64,000 nucleotides of DNA from Bog-532 sp963775825. Its GTDB lineage: Bacteria > Actinomycetota > Actinomycetes > Streptosporangiales > Streptosporangiaceae. Both the position numbers and the translations under genes were made by a program. The stretch is from contig CAVZKY010000032.1 of NCBI GenBank assembly GCA_963775825.1, positions 124,001 through 188,000 on the forward strand, written 5' to 3'. Each line of letters starts with the position of its first letter. The first letter of the stretch is position 1. This document shows, in pieces, positions 43,663 through 52,982 of the stretch. The notes under the pieces are model-generated. The model had not been told where the DNA came from. It worked only from the letters and a program-made list of their open reading frames with translations, and searched no databases.

Positions 43663-45358
43663 ATGGAGGGGCTGCCCAGCCTGGTCAACGCCGCGACCGG
43701 TGGCACGCCCGCGGCCGGGCGTAGCACCGGCGCGGGGGTCGCGGTTAGGGTAACCGCTGTGGGACGGTCTGCGGTGGCCGACGTGGCGGGAAGCATGCAC
43801 GGCTTTCCGGCTGCGCTGACCAGTTTCGTGGGCCGCGCCGCGGTGGTGGACGCGATCGCTGGTCAGCTGGGCCAGTACCGGCTGGTGACGCTGACCGGGC
43901 CTGGGGGTGCCGGCAAGACGCGGCTGGCGGCCGCGCTGTCGTGGTGGTGGCAGGTCCGGGGCCGACTGGCGGGTAAGGTGCCGCTGCTGCGCGAGGCCGT
44001 CGACCGCGCCGCCGCAGGCAGCCACGCGTGGTGCCTGGGGCACACCTGGCTCGGTCAGGCGTCGCTGGATTCGGCCGATCCGGCGGGGGCGCTGCGCCAC
44101 TTCACCGCGGTCCGCGACGCCATTGGGGACCGGAGGCCGTTCCCGCTGCTGGCCCGGTGCCTGAGCGGCCGGGCGGCGACATTGCTGACCACGGGCCGGA
44201 TCGCCGAGGCGGCCGGCGATGCCCGCGGTGCCCTGGCCGCGGCCCGAGAGAGTGATTCCCCGGTCGCCGAGGCGCTGGCCCTGGCGGTCCTTGGCCTGGT
44301 CGCCACTGTCGCGGAGGACCGCGTCGGCGCCGTGCAGCTGGCCCAGCTGGCGGAACAGATCACGGCAGCAGGCCCGGCCCGACGGCCCGGGCGTGCGGCC
44401 ACATCCTGACGACCGTGCTGATCGCAGCCGACGACCCGGCCGCGGCCGAGCGGGTTTGCGCGGCCGCACTGACCGGAGCCCGGGACGCGGGTGACCTGTG
44501 GGGCCTGGGCAACCTGCTGGAGAAGATGGTCGTTCTCGACCTGAACGCGGGCCGTTACGCTGACGCCGCTTCGCACCTGCGGGAGGCACTCCAGACGGCC
44601 TTGCGGACCGGCGTGCGGGCCAGGCTGCTCGATGACCTGGACTGCTGCGGCTATCTGTGCTTCCTGACCGGGCGCCATGCTGAGGCCGTCACAGTATGGG
44701 CCGCGGTGGTCGTGCTCCAGGGGCACGAGGGGTTCTCCGTCCCGTCACACCCGGATATGCCCGAGGGCTGGTTCCAGCGGCAGGAGCCCCTGCGCGAGGC
44801 CCGGCGGGCGCTCGGACCGGCTCCGGCGAAGGCGGCCGAGGAACGTGGCCAGGCGATGAGCGTGGCCACCGCGGCCGAGTACGCCCTGATGCTCACCGCC
44901 GCGGGCCCACTGCGGCCCGGACCGGACGGCCGGGGGCCGGACGGCCGGGGGCCGGACGGCCGGGGGCGCGGACGGCCGAGGGGCGGACGGCCGAGGGGCG
45001 GACGGGCGGGCGGCGGACGGCCGGGGGGCGGACGGGCCGGCGGCGGACGGGCCGGCGGGCACGGTGCCGGGGGCGGACGGGCCGGCGGGGCACGGTGCCG
45101 GGGGCGGACGGGCCGGCGGGCACGGTGCCGGGGGCGGACGGACCGGCGGGCATGGTGCCGGGCCTGGACAGGCTCAGCCCCCGGGAACGGGAGCTGGTCA
45201 CCCTGGTCGCCCGGGGGCACACCGATGCGCAGATCGCCGAGCAGCTGTTCATCAGCGTGCGCACGGTCAGCTCGCACCTGGACCGTATCCGCGACAAGAC
45301 CGGATGCCGGCGCCGCGCCGACCTCACCCGCCTCGCCCTCAGCGCCGCCCTGGTCTGA
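43663..45358 (+). pseudogene. LuxR-type ATP-binding regulator, frameshifted and internally deleted
   Basis: Frame one (43663-44409) holds F-V-G-R-A-A-V-V and Walker A T-G-P-G-G-A-G-K-T-R-L, but soon after (A-A-L-S-W-W-W-Q) it jumps to the distal TPR part, so most of the ATPase domain is deleted. Near 44385 the frame changes to a TPR-like stretch (D-A-A-S-H-L-R-E-A-L-Q-T-A), and within a GC-rich repeat tract a second change leads to a LuxR HTH (LSPRERELVTLVARGHTDAQ, ISVRTVSSHLDRIRDKTG) ending at 45358. The gene cannot make a complete regulator as read. Both changes equal a one-base loss. Confidence 0.72.
44921..45160. repeat. GC-rich minisatellite inside the LuxR remnant
   Basis: About 240 bases of imperfect 10-30 base units built on GGACGG(G)CCG(G)GGG(C)GG, read as D-G-R-G-P or G-R-A-G-G. 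The frame of the gene changes within this tract. Strong slippage potential. Confidence 0.8.
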
Positions 45359-45359
45359 C

Positions 45360-45471
45360 GCAGCCCGGCCCAACACGGCCTGGCCCAACACGGCCCGGCC
45401 AACACGGCCCGGCCAACACGGCCCGGCCCAACGCAGCCCGGCCCAACACGGCCCGGCCCAACACAGTCTGA
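45360..45471. repeat. Tandem repeat of AACACGGCCCGGCC-type units
   Basis: About seven imperfect copies of a 14-15 base unit begin directly after the LuxR stop codon. It is in a non-coding region before the SDR gene. No hairpin terminator was seen. Confidence 0.8.
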
Positions 45472-45629
45472 GCCGACCGCCGTGGCCGGGCACGGACGGC
45501 TCCGGGCAGCGTGGGGCCGGCTCCGGCTGACCGTTCAGGAGATTGAACTACGCCTCCCGGCCGGGTCGCCGAGCTGCACGCACCCTAGGGCGTTGACGGG
45601 CAGCGGCATCGCAGGTAAGGATCACGGCT

Positions 45630-46619
45630 GTGGACTCGTTCGCGGGCAAGCTCGCGGTGGTGACCGGCGGCGGCTCCGGTATGGGCCGCGAGCTTGCCCG
45701 CCAGCTGGCGGCGCAGGGATGCTCGGTCGCAGCGTGTGACCTGAACGCGGACACCGTCGCGGTGATCGCGGCTACGGCGTGGGCGGCCGCCCCGCCCGGC
45801 GTGAAGGTCACCGGGCATACCTGCGACGTCTCCGATGAGGCACAGGTCCTGAAATTCCGTGCCGAGCTGCTCGAGCAGCACGCCAGCGACCACGTCGATC
45901 TGGTCTTCAGCAACGCGGGCATCGGCGGCGGCGAAAGCTTCGCCGCCGGTCCGCGGGAGGTGTGGGAGCGCACGTTCGCCATTGACTGGTGGGGCGTGTA
46001 TTACTGTGCCCGCGCGTTCCTGCCGCTGCTCATCGCGAGCGGCGAAGGCGTCCTGGTCAACACCAGCAGCGTGAACGGATTCTGGGCGTCGCTTGGCCCG
46101 GGCATGCCACAGACCGCCTACAGCGCGGCCAAGTTCGCCGTGCGGGGCTTCACCGAGGCCCTCATCGAGGACCTCCGCGTCAACGCACCGCACGTCCGGG
46201 TTGCCGTCGTGCTGCCGGGGCACGTGGGCACCGACATCATCGTGAACAGCATCCGCGCCCGTGGCCTGCCCGGGCCTGGGCAGATGAGCGACGCGCAGGT
46301 GGAGGAGCTGATCCCCCGCGACATGCAGGCCAAGCTGATCGGCGCTGGCCTGCTGGCCGCGGACGCGTCAGCCGATGACCTGCGCCAGATGCTCGTGCAG
46401 GCGAACGCTGACTTCCGGGACAAAGCACCAGTCAGCGCGGCCGAGGCGGCCGCCATCATCCTCGACGGGGTGCGATCCGGCGCCTGGCGGATCCTCATCG
46501 GCGAGGACGCCACAATGATCGACGCGGCGGTACGCGCCAAACCCGAGGCCTCCTACGACTACGCGGAGCTGTTCAGCGGGCTGGCCAAAAGCCGGCGGCA
46601 GGGACACCCCGAGGGGTAG
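45630..46619 (+). CDS. Short-chain dehydrogenase/reductase (SDR)
   Basis: 329 residues from GTG 45630. Classical SDR features: V-V-T-G-G-G-S-G-M-G (residues about 10-19), S-N-A-G-I-G-G (near 95), the catalytic triad Ser in N-T-S-S-V-N-G and Y-S-A-A-K (Tyr/Lys near residue 168-172), and L-P-G-H-V-G-T. The C-terminus is extended by about 70 residues beyond the core. It uses NAD(P)H; the substrate is unknown. It is convergent with the acyl-CoA dehydrogenase at the end of the ethylmalonyl-CoA cluster. Confidence 0.92.
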   Translation: MDSFAGKLAVVTGGGSGMGRELARQLAAQGCSVAACDLNADTVAVIAATAWAAAPPGVKVTGHTCDVSDEAQVLKFRAELLEQHASDHVDLVFSNAGIGGGESFAAGPREVWERTFAIDWWGVYYCARAFLPLLIASGEGVLVNTSSVNGFWASLGPGMPQTAYSAAKFAVRGFTEALIEDLRVNAPHVRVAVVLPGHVGTDIIVNSIRARGLPGPGQMSDAQVEELIPRDMQAKLIGAGLLAADASADDLRQMLVQANADFRDKAPVSAAEAAAIILDGVRSGAWRILIGEDATMIDAAVRAKPEASYDYAELFSGLAKSRRQGHPEG

Positions 46620-46712
46620 CAGCCCGGGTGGCCTTCGTGAGCTCGGCGTTCGGCCTGGCGACCGGGTTCGCTGTACTCGCCCGACCGCTGGGAGTGGGTG
46701 ATTGCCCACGAG

Positions 46713-47936
46713 CTAGCGGGGGATCCGGTATTCCTCCAGCAGCCGGCGCCCGATGATCATCTTCTGGATCTCGGCCGTCCCCTCGCCGATCAGCAGCATG
46801 GGCACCTCCCGGTAGAGGCGCTCGATCTCGTACTCCTTAGAGAAGCCATAGCCGCCGTGGATGCGGAAGGAGTCTTCCACGACCTCCTTGGCGTACTCGG
46901 AGGCCAGGTACTTGGCCATGCCGGCTTCGAGGTCGTTGCGCTCACCGGAGTCCTTCTTGCGGGCGGCCACCGCCATCATCTGATGGGCGGCCTCGACCTT
47001 GATGGCCATCTCGGCCAGCTTGAACTGGATGGCCTGGTGCTCGACGATCGGCTTGCCGAAGGAGTGCCGGATCTGCGCGTACGCGATGCCCAGCTCGAAG
47101 GCGCGGAGGGCGACTCCGCAGCCGCGGGCGGCGACGTTCACCCGGCCGACCTCAACCCCGTCCATCATCTGGTAGAAGCCCTGGCCGGGGGCCTCGCCGA
47201 GCACCCGGTTAGCGGGGACGCGGACGTCATGCAGGATCAGCTCGGTGGTGTCGACGCCCTTGTACCCCATCTTCTCGATCTTCCCCGGCACGGTCAGGCC
47301 CGGCACCGTGGGGTTGGCGCCGAAGCCCGGCTCCTTCTCGATCAGGAACGTGGTCATGTTCCGGTGCGGCGCGTCGTGGCCCTCGTCGGTCCGGCACAGC
47401 ACCGCCACGAGGTTGGAGGTGCCGCCGTTGGTCAGCCACATCTTCTGGCCGTTGATCACATAGGCGTCCCCACCCGCCTCCGCTCCCCCCTTCACTAGCT
47501 CGGCCCGGGTGCGGAGCGCTGAAACGTCCGAGCCCATGCCCGGCTCGGACATGGAGAAGGCGCCGCGCACCTCGCCGGCCGCCATCCGGGGCAGGAAGTA
47601 CTCCTTCTGCTCCTGCGTGCCGTGCTGGCCGATCATGTAGGCCACGATGAAGTGCGTGTTGACGATGCCCGACACCGACATCCAGCCGCGGGCGATCTGC
47701 TCCACCACCAGCGCGTAGGTGAGCAGCGACTCGCCCAGGCCGCCGTACTCCTCGGGAATGGTCAGCCCGAACAGGCCGAGCTCCTTCATCCCCTCGACGA
47801 TCTGGGCCGGGTACTCGTCCTTGTGCTCAAGCTCGCTGGCGACCGGGATGATCTCCTTCTCGACGAACTCCCGCACCGTGCTGAGGATGTCCCGCTGAAT
47901 ATCAGTCAGGCCTTCGGTCTTCGCGAGGCGTTCCAT
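46713..47936 (-). CDS. mcd: Acyl-CoA dehydrogenase, probable (2S)-methylsuccinyl-CoA dehydrogenase
   Basis: 407 residues. Acyl-CoA dehydrogenase motifs are clear: S-M-S-E-P-G-M-G-S-D-V (near 150), MWLTNGGTSNLVAV, the helix R-G-C-G-V-A-L-R-A-F, and R-I-H-G-G-Y-G-F-S-K-E-Y with F-A-D contacts, ending I-I-G-R-R-L-L-E-E-Y. As the last gene of the ccr-ecm-mcl-mch set it most likely oxidises methylsuccinyl-CoA to mesaconyl-CoA, giving electrons to ETF. Assignment rests on this context. The stop is 12 bases from the end of a 40-residue-like spacer; the start lies 32 bases after mch. Confidence 0.88.
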   Translation of the reverse strand: MERLAKTEGLTDIQRDILSTVREFVEKEIIPVASELEHKDEYPAQIVEGMKELGLFGLTIPEEYGGLGESLLTYALVVEQIARGWMSVSGIVNTHFIVAYMIGQHGTQEQKEYFLPRMAAGEVRGAFSMSEPGMGSDVSALRTRAELVKGGAEAGGDAYVINGQKMWLTNGGTSNLVAVLCRTDEGHDAPHRNMTTFLIEKEPGFGANPTVPGLTVPGKIEKMGYKGVDTTELILHDVRVPANRVLGEAPGQGFYQMMDGVEVGRVNVAARGCGVALRAFELGIAYAQIRHSFGKPIVEHQAIQFKLAEMAIKVEAAHQMMAVAARKKDSGERNDLEAGMAKYLASEYAKEVVEDSFRIHGGYGFSKEYEIERLYREVPMLLIGEGTAEIQKMIIGRRLLEEYRIPR

Positions 47937-47968
47937 GGTGCGGCTCCGTTCTGCTGGTCGTTAAGAGC

Positions 47969-48472
47969 TCAGGCGGTCGGCTCGGGCCGACCGGGCTGCT
48001 CGCCGCCCCGCTCCTTGATATAGGTCTCGGTTGGCACCATCACCTTGCGGCGGAACACGCACACCAGGGTGCCGTCCTGCTTGTAGCCTCGCGTCTCGAC
48101 CTCGACGATGCCCCGGTCGCTCTTCGACGTGGACGGCTTCTTGCCCAGGACGGTGGTCTCGCCGTAGATGGTGTCGCCGTGGAAAGTCGGCGCCACGTGC
48201 TTCAGCGAGCTGATCTCCAGGTTCGCGATGGCCTTGCCCGAGACGTCGGGCACCGACATGCCGAGCAGCAGCGAGTAGATGTAGTTGCCCACCACCACGT
48301 TCCGGCCGAAGTCGGTGCTCTCCTCGGCGTAGTGGGCGTCCAGGTGAAGCGGATGGTGGTTCATGGTGAGGAGGCAGAACAGGTGGTCGTCGTACTCGGT
48401 GACCGTCTTCCCGGGCCAGTGCTTGTAGACCGCCCCGACCTCGAACTCCTCGTAGGTTCGCCCGAACTGCAT
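47969..48472 (-). CDS. mch: MaoC-family hydratase, probable mesaconyl-CoA hydratase
   Basis: 167 residues. MaoC hot-dog features: G-R-T-Y-E-E-F-E-V-G, the hydratase region D-H-L-F-C-L-L-T-M-N-H-H-P-L-H-L-D with Asp/His, V-V-G-N-Y-I-Y-S-L-L-L-G-M-S-V, and T-F-H-G-D-T-I-Y. In this cluster it should hydrate mesaconyl-C1-CoA to beta-methylmalyl-CoA. It is shorter than the double-fold hydratases of proteobacteria but this single-fold form is found in the Streptomyces cluster. It lies between mcl and mcd with short gaps. Confidence 0.87.
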   Translation of the reverse strand: MQFGRTYEEFEVGAVYKHWPGKTVTEYDDHLFCLLTMNHHPLHLDAHYAEESTDFGRNVVVGNYIYSLLLGMSVPDVSGKAIANLEISSLKHVAPTFHGDTIYGETTVLGKKPSTSKSDRGIVEVETRGYKQDGTLVCVFRRKVMVPTETYIKERGGEQPGRPEPTA

Positions 48473-48523
48473 GGTGGTGTCCTTCTTCTGTTGTGCGCGT
48501 GCGCCCCGCCGGGCGGCGCCGCG

Positions 48524-49513
48524 TCAGGCTTGCGGGGGCTCGAACTTGGAGGTGCGCTGCATGCCCCCGGCACGGCCCTTGCCCGCGATGACCAGCGCCA
48601 TCTTGCGGGAGGCCTCGTCGATCATCTCGTCGCCGAGCATGGCCGATCCCTTGGCGCCGCCCGCCGCCGAGGTGCACCAGTCGTAGGCGTCCAGGATCAG
48701 CTCCGCGTGGTCGTAGTCCTCCTGTGAGGGCGAGAAGATCTCGTTGGCGGCCGCGATCTGGTCCGGGTGCAGGACCCACTTGCCGTCGAACCCCAGGGCC
48801 GCGGCCCGGCGGGCGACCTCGCGGTAGCCGTCGGAGTTCCGGATCTGCAGGTAGGGACCATCGATGGCCTGCAGGTCGTTGGCCCGGGCGGCCATCAGGA
48901 TGCGCATCAGGATGTAGTGGTAGGCGTCCGCGGGATAGCCGGGCGGCTGCTCCCCCACCACCAGCGACTTCATGTTGATCGAGGCCATGAAGTCGGCCGG
49001 CCCGAAGATGATGGTCTCCAGCCGCGGCGAGGCCTCGGCGATCGCGTCGACGTTCACCAGCCCCCGGGCGTTCTCGATCTGGGCCTCGATACCGATCCGG
49101 CCCACCTCGAAGCCCATCGTCTTCTCGATCTGGGTGAGCAGCAGGTCCAGCGCCCTGATCTGCTCGGCGTCCTGCACCTTGGGCAGCATGATGCAGTCCA
49201 GGTTGGGGCCCGCACCCTCGACCACCGTGATCACGTCCCGGTAGGTCCAGTGCGTGGTCCAGTCGTTGACCCGGACGACGCGGGCCTTGCCGCTCCAGTC
49301 GCCGGTGTTGAGGGCGTCCACGATCGTCTGCCTGGCGCCCTCCTTGGCCAGTGGCGCGCACGCGTCCTCCAGGTCCAGGAACACCTGGTCGGCGGGCAGG
49401 CTCTGGGCCTTCTCCAGGAAACGCGGGCTGCTGCCGGGGACGGCCAGGCAGGACCGGCGCGGGCGCTGGCGGCTGGCCGCGGGGGCAGCGGGGGCGGCGG
49501 GTTCGGTCATCAT
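48524..49513 (-). CDS. mcl: CitE/HpcH-type lyase, probable (3S)-malyl-CoA / beta-methylmalyl-CoA lyase
   Basis: 329 residues if read from ATG 49513; a GTG at 49534 is possible and overlaps the ecm tail. CitE-like TIM-barrel residues: R-R-S-C-L-A-V-P-G-S-S-P, D-Q-V-F-L-D-L-E-D-A, R-V-N-D-W-T-T-H-W, I-M-L-P-K-V-Q, and E-A-Q-I-E-N-A-R-G-L. These include the Mg-binding Glu/Asp positions. The enzyme should cleave beta-methylmalyl-CoA to glyoxylate and propionyl-CoA. The ecm-mcl-mch order supports this reading. Confidence 0.88.
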   Translation of the reverse strand: MMTEPAAPAAPAASRQRPRRSCLAVPGSSPRFLEKAQSLPADQVFLDLEDACAPLAKEGARQTIVDALNTGDWSGKARVVRVNDWTTHWTYRDVITVVEGAGPNLDCIMLPKVQDAEQIRALDLLLTQIEKTMGFEVGRIGIEAQIENARGLVNVDAIAEASPRLETIIFGPADFMASINMKSLVVGEQPPGYPADAYHYILMRILMAARANDLQAIDGPYLQIRNSDGYREVARRAAALGFDGKWVLHPDQIAAANEIFSPSQEDYDHAELILDAYDWCTSAAGGAKGSAMLGDEMIDEASRKMALVIAGKGRAGGMQRTSKFEPPQA

Positions 49514-49523
49514 GTCGCTCTTG

Positions 49524-49743
49524 TCATCCTTCACTCGTGGCCCCGGCTAGGGCCCCTGGCCGACCCGGCCATGGCTGGAGCTTATGGGCGCGGCGTATCT
49601 CATTGATGATTCCGCCGATGATGGCGGTAATTTCGAAATCCTTCGGGGTGAAGACGGCGGCGACGCCCTCGGCCCGGAGGGCCTCGGCGTCCTCCGGCGG
49701 GATGATCCCGCCCACGACCACCGGGATGTCCCCGGCACCGGAC
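49524..49743 (-). pseudogene. ecm: Displaced C-terminal end of ecm (frame-changed)
   Basis: Frame continues the B12-binding domain of the mutase: G-A-G-D-I-P-V-V-V-G-G-I-I-P-P-E-D-A, F-T-P-K-D-F-E-I-T-A-I-I-G-G-I-I-N-E-I-R. One extra base (GG instead of G near 49752-49755) explains the premature TAA; removing it gives L-R-L-L-R-K-S-G-A-G-D. So this is the true end of ecm. Confidence 0.82.
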
Positions 49744-51612
49744 TTACGCAGCCAGGCGCAGCACGTCGGGCACCAGCTCGGCGTGCCCGCCGGAAAGGAT
49801 CGAGAGCCCCACGCAGTGCACGTCCTCGGCGACCGCGGCCGCCGCGATCTGCTCTGGAGTGAGCCGGATACCTTGGTAGATCACCTCGAATCCGGCGTCA
49901 CGGGCGCGCACGGCGATCTGCTCGGCGCCGTTGGAGTGGCCGTCCAGGCCGGGCTTGCCCAGCAGCAGGCGCAGTCTGCCCGCGCCGATCTGCTCGGCGG
50001 TGCCCGCCGCCGCGGCCCGGACCGCGGCCATGTCCGCGCGCATGTCCGGGTTCCCGGCCACTGTGACCGGGGCGCCGCTGATCCCGGTGGGGGCACGGTA
50101 CTCGCCAAATATCTGCCGCAGGGCAAGTGACCATTCGCCGGTGGTCACGCCCGCCCGCGCACAGGCCAGTGTCGCATCCATCAGGTTGACGTCCTCGCGC
50201 TTCGCGTCGGCCGTGAGCTGGGCCAGGGCGGCGCGGACTGCTGTCTCGTCGCGCCGGGCGCGCCACGCCGCCAGGTCGGCCAGCACGGCCTGCTCGTAGG
50301 CGGGGTCCACCTGGTGCACTGAGCTGACCGTGTCTGAGGTGAGCGGGCTGGGCTCGGTGGCTTGGAAGCAGTTGACGCCGACCACCTTGTCATCGCCGGA
50401 TTCCATCCGGGCCCGCCGGGCCGCGTGCGAAGCGACCAGCTGGCCCTTCAGGTACCCCGACTCCACCGCCGGGATCACCCCGCCCATCTCCAGCACCGTG
50501 GCGATCTCCGCCTCGGCGCCCGCCATCAGCTCGGCAGTCTTAGCCTCCACCACCGGGGCGCCGTTGAACAGGTCGCCGTACTCCAGCAGGTCGGACTCGA
50601 ACGCGAGCACCTGCTGGATGCGCAGGCTCCACTGCTGGTCCCAGGGCCGGGGCAGGCCGAGCGCCTCGTTCCAGGCGGGCAGCTGCACGGCCCGGGCGCG
50701 GGCGTCCCGGGAGAGGGTGACGGCCAGCATCTCCAGCACGATGCGCTGGACGTTGTTCTCCGGCTGCGCCTCGGTCAGCCCCAGCGAGTTGACCTGCACG
50801 CCGTAGCGGAAGCGGCGGAGGGCGGGGTCGGTGATCCCGTACCGCTCACGGGTGATGGTGTCCCAGAGCCGTGAGAAGGCGCGCATCTTGCACATCTCCT
50901 CGACGAAGCGGACACCCGCGTTGACGAAGAAGGACATCCGCCCGACGACGTCGCCCATCTGCTCCGGCGCGATCTGCCCCGAGTCACGGACCGCATCCAG
51001 CACGGTCATCGCGGTACACAGCGCGTAGGCGATCTCCTGCACCGGGGTCGCCCCGGCCTCCTGGAGGTGGTAGCTGCAGACGTTGATCGGGTTCCACTTG
51101 GGCATCCGGGTCACCGTGTAGGCGATCAGGTCGGTGGTCAGGCGCACCGAGGGGCCCGGCGGGAAGACGTACGTGCCGCGCGCCAGGTACTCCTTGACGA
51201 TGTCGTTCTGCGTGGTACCGGTCAACGCGGCGACGTCGGCGCCCTGCTCCTCGGCCACGACCTGGTACAGCGCCAGCAGCCACATGGCCGTGGCGTTGAT
51301 CGTCATCGAGGTGTTGGTCCGCTCCAGCGGGATGTCCGCGAAGAGGGCCCGCATGTCGCCGAGATGCCCGACCGGGACGCCGACCCGCCCGACCTCGCCG
51401 CGGGCCAGGACATGGTTGGCGTCATAGCCGGTCTGGGTGGGCAGGTCGAACGCCACGGACAGGCCGGTCTGGCCCTTGGCCAGGTTGCGGCGGTAAAGAG
51501 CGTTGGACTCCCTGGCGGACGAGTGCCCCGCGTAGGTCCGCATCAGCCAGGGGCGCTCGCGGTCAGGGCGCTGGACCCGCTGGGATCCCAGCGGGTCGTA
51601 CGGCTCGGTCAT
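49744..51612 (-). CDS. ecm: Ethylmalonyl-CoA mutase (B12-dependent), broken by one base near the end
   Basis: 622 residues from ATG 51612, which has GAGGCAAGG upstream; a longer frame starts at 51648. The catalytic half shows R-T-Y-A-G-H-S-S-A-R-E-S-N, F-D-L-P-T-Q-T-G-Y-D, and N-T-S-M-T-I-N-A-T-A. The B12 domain has G-K-P-G-L-D-G-H-S-N-G-A, with the D-x-H-x-x-G cobalt-His motif, and L-S-I-L-S-G-G-H. It isomerises ethylmalonyl-CoA to methylsuccinyl-CoA. A premature TAA at about 49744 removes the last about 70 residues, which continue in another frame. It starts 33 bases after ccr, so they are in one operon. Confidence 0.9.
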   Translation of the reverse strand: MTEPYDPLGSQRVQRPDRERPWLMRTYAGHSSARESNALYRRNLAKGQTGLSVAFDLPTQTGYDANHVLARGEVGRVGVPVGHLGDMRALFADIPLERTNTSMTINATAMWLLALYQVVAEEQGADVAALTGTTQNDIVKEYLARGTYVFPPGPSVRLTTDLIAYTVTRMPKWNPINVCSYHLQEAGATPVQEIAYALCTAMTVLDAVRDSGQIAPEQMGDVVGRMSFFVNAGVRFVEEMCKMRAFSRLWDTITRERYGITDPALRRFRYGVQVNSLGLTEAQPENNVQRIVLEMLAVTLSRDARARAVQLPAWNEALGLPRPWDQQWSLRIQQVLAFESDLLEYGDLFNGAPVVEAKTAELMAGAEAEIATVLEMGGVIPAVESGYLKGQLVASHAARRARMESGDDKVVGVNCFQATEPSPLTSDTVSSVHQVDPAYEQAVLADLAAWRARRDETAVRAALAQLTADAKREDVNLMDATLACARAGVTTGEWSLALRQIFGEYRAPTGISGAPVTVAGNPDMRADMAAVRAAAAGTAEQIGAGRLRLLLGKPGLDGHSNGAEQIAVRARDAGFEVIYQGIRLTPEQIAAAAVAEDVHCVGLSILSGGHAELVPDVLRLAA

Positions 51613-51644
51613 CCTTGCCTCATTCGCACACGTTCCGGGCTGGC

Positions 51645-52982
51645 TCACACATTGCGGAACCGGTTGATCTCCGTCAGGTGCTTGGCCCGCAGCTCGGGAT
51701 CACGCACGCCCAGGCCCTCCTTCGGTGCGAGGCACAGCACGCCCACCTTCCCATGATGCAGGTTCCGGTGGACATCCAACGCCGCCTGGCCCGTCTGCTC
51801 CATCGGGTACACGATCGACATGGTCGGATGGATCATGCCCTTGGAGATCAGCCGGTTAGCCTGCCACGCCTCGCGGTAGTTCGCGAAGTGCGAGCCGATA
51901 ATGCGCTTCAGGCTCATCCACAGGTAGCGGTTGTCGTATTCGTGCATGAACCCGGAGGTCGAGGCGCAGGTCACGATGGTGCCGCCGCGGCGCGCCACGT
52001 AGACCGAGGCACCGAACGTCTCCCGGCCGGGGTGCTCGAAGACGATGTCCACGTCTTCGCCGCCGGTCAGGTCGCGGATCCTGCCGCCCAACCGCTTCCA
52101 CTCCTTGGGGTTCTGGGTGCTCTCGTCCTTCCAGAAGCGGTAATCCTCGGCGTTGCGGTCGATGATCAGCTCGGCCCCCATCGACCGGCAGAGGTCGGCC
52201 TTCCGCTCGCTCGAGACGACGCAGATCGGGATCGCCCCGCCGGCCAGGGCGTACTGGGTGGCGTAGGCGCCGAGGCCACCACTGGCCCCCCAGATGAGCA
52301 CGTTGTCGCCCTGCTTCATGCCCGCGCCGTTGCGCGAGACCAGCTGCCGGAAGGCGGTCGAGTTCACCAGGCCCGGGGTAGCGGCTTCCTCCCAGGTCAG
52401 GTGCTTGGGCTTGGGCATCAGCTGATTGGTCTTGACGATGGCCAGCTCGGCCAGGCCGCCGAAGTTGGTCTCGAAACCCCAGATGCGCTGCTCCGGGTCC
52501 ATCATGGTGTCGTTGTGCCCATCGGAGCTCTCCAGCTCGACGGACAGGCAGTGGGCGACGACTTCCTCGCCGGGCTTCCAGACGGTCACGCCGGGACCGG
52601 TGCGCAGCACCACACCCGCGAGGTCCGAGCCGACCACGTGGTAGGGCAGGTCGTGCCGCGCGGTGAGCTCGGAGAGCTTCCCGTAGCGGCGCAGGAAGGA
52701 GAAGGTGGAGACGGGCGAGAAGATGGAGCTCCATACGGTGTTGTAGTTGACCGCGCTCGCCATGACGGCCACGAGCGCCTCGCCGAGGCCGAGCTCGGGG
52801 ACCGGCACGTCTTCTATGTGCAACGCCTTGCGGGGGTCACGGTCGCGCACGTCGAGACCGTCGAACATGTGCTCCTCGTCCCGGTGCAAGGTCACGGCCC
52901 GGTAGGCCTCGGGGAGCGGCAGCGCGGCGAGGTCTCCCGCCTGGCTGCTGGGATCAAGGATGGCGTCGAGAATTTCCTTCAT
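51645..52982 (-). CDS. ccrA: Crotonyl-CoA carboxylase/reductase
   Basis: 445 residues, the usual size. It is a medium-chain reductase: M-A-S-A-V-N-Y-N-T-V-W-S-S, Y-H-V-V-G-S-D-L-A-G-V-V, W-G-A-S-G-G-L-G-A-Y-A-T-Q (NADPH site) and V-F-E-H-P-G-R-E-T-F-G-A-S-V. The residues D-T-M-M-D-P-E-Q-R-I-W-G-F-E-T and H-P-T-M-S are typical of the Ccr branch. It reductively carboxylates crotonyl-CoA to ethylmalonyl-CoA, first step of the pathway and source of ethylmalonyl extender units. First gene of the five-gene minus-strand operon; a long upstream region holds a 19-bp array. Confidence 0.95.
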   Translation of the reverse strand: MKEILDAILDPSSQAGDLAALPLPEAYRAVTLHRDEEHMFDGLDVRDRDPRKALHIEDVPVPELGLGEALVAVMASAVNYNTVWSSIFSPVSTFSFLRRYGKLSELTARHDLPYHVVGSDLAGVVLRTGPGVTVWKPGEEVVAHCLSVELESSDGHNDTMMDPEQRIWGFETNFGGLAELAIVKTNQLMPKPKHLTWEEAATPGLVNSTAFRQLVSRNGAGMKQGDNVLIWGASGGLGAYATQYALAGGAIPICVVSSERKADLCRSMGAELIIDRNAEDYRFWKDESTQNPKEWKRLGGRIRDLTGGEDVDIVFEHPGRETFGASVYVARRGGTIVTCASTSGFMHEYDNRYLWMSLKRIIGSHFANYREAWQANRLISKGMIHPTMSIVYPMEQTGQAALDVHRNLHHGKVGVLCLAPKEGLGVRDPELRAKHLTEINRFRNV

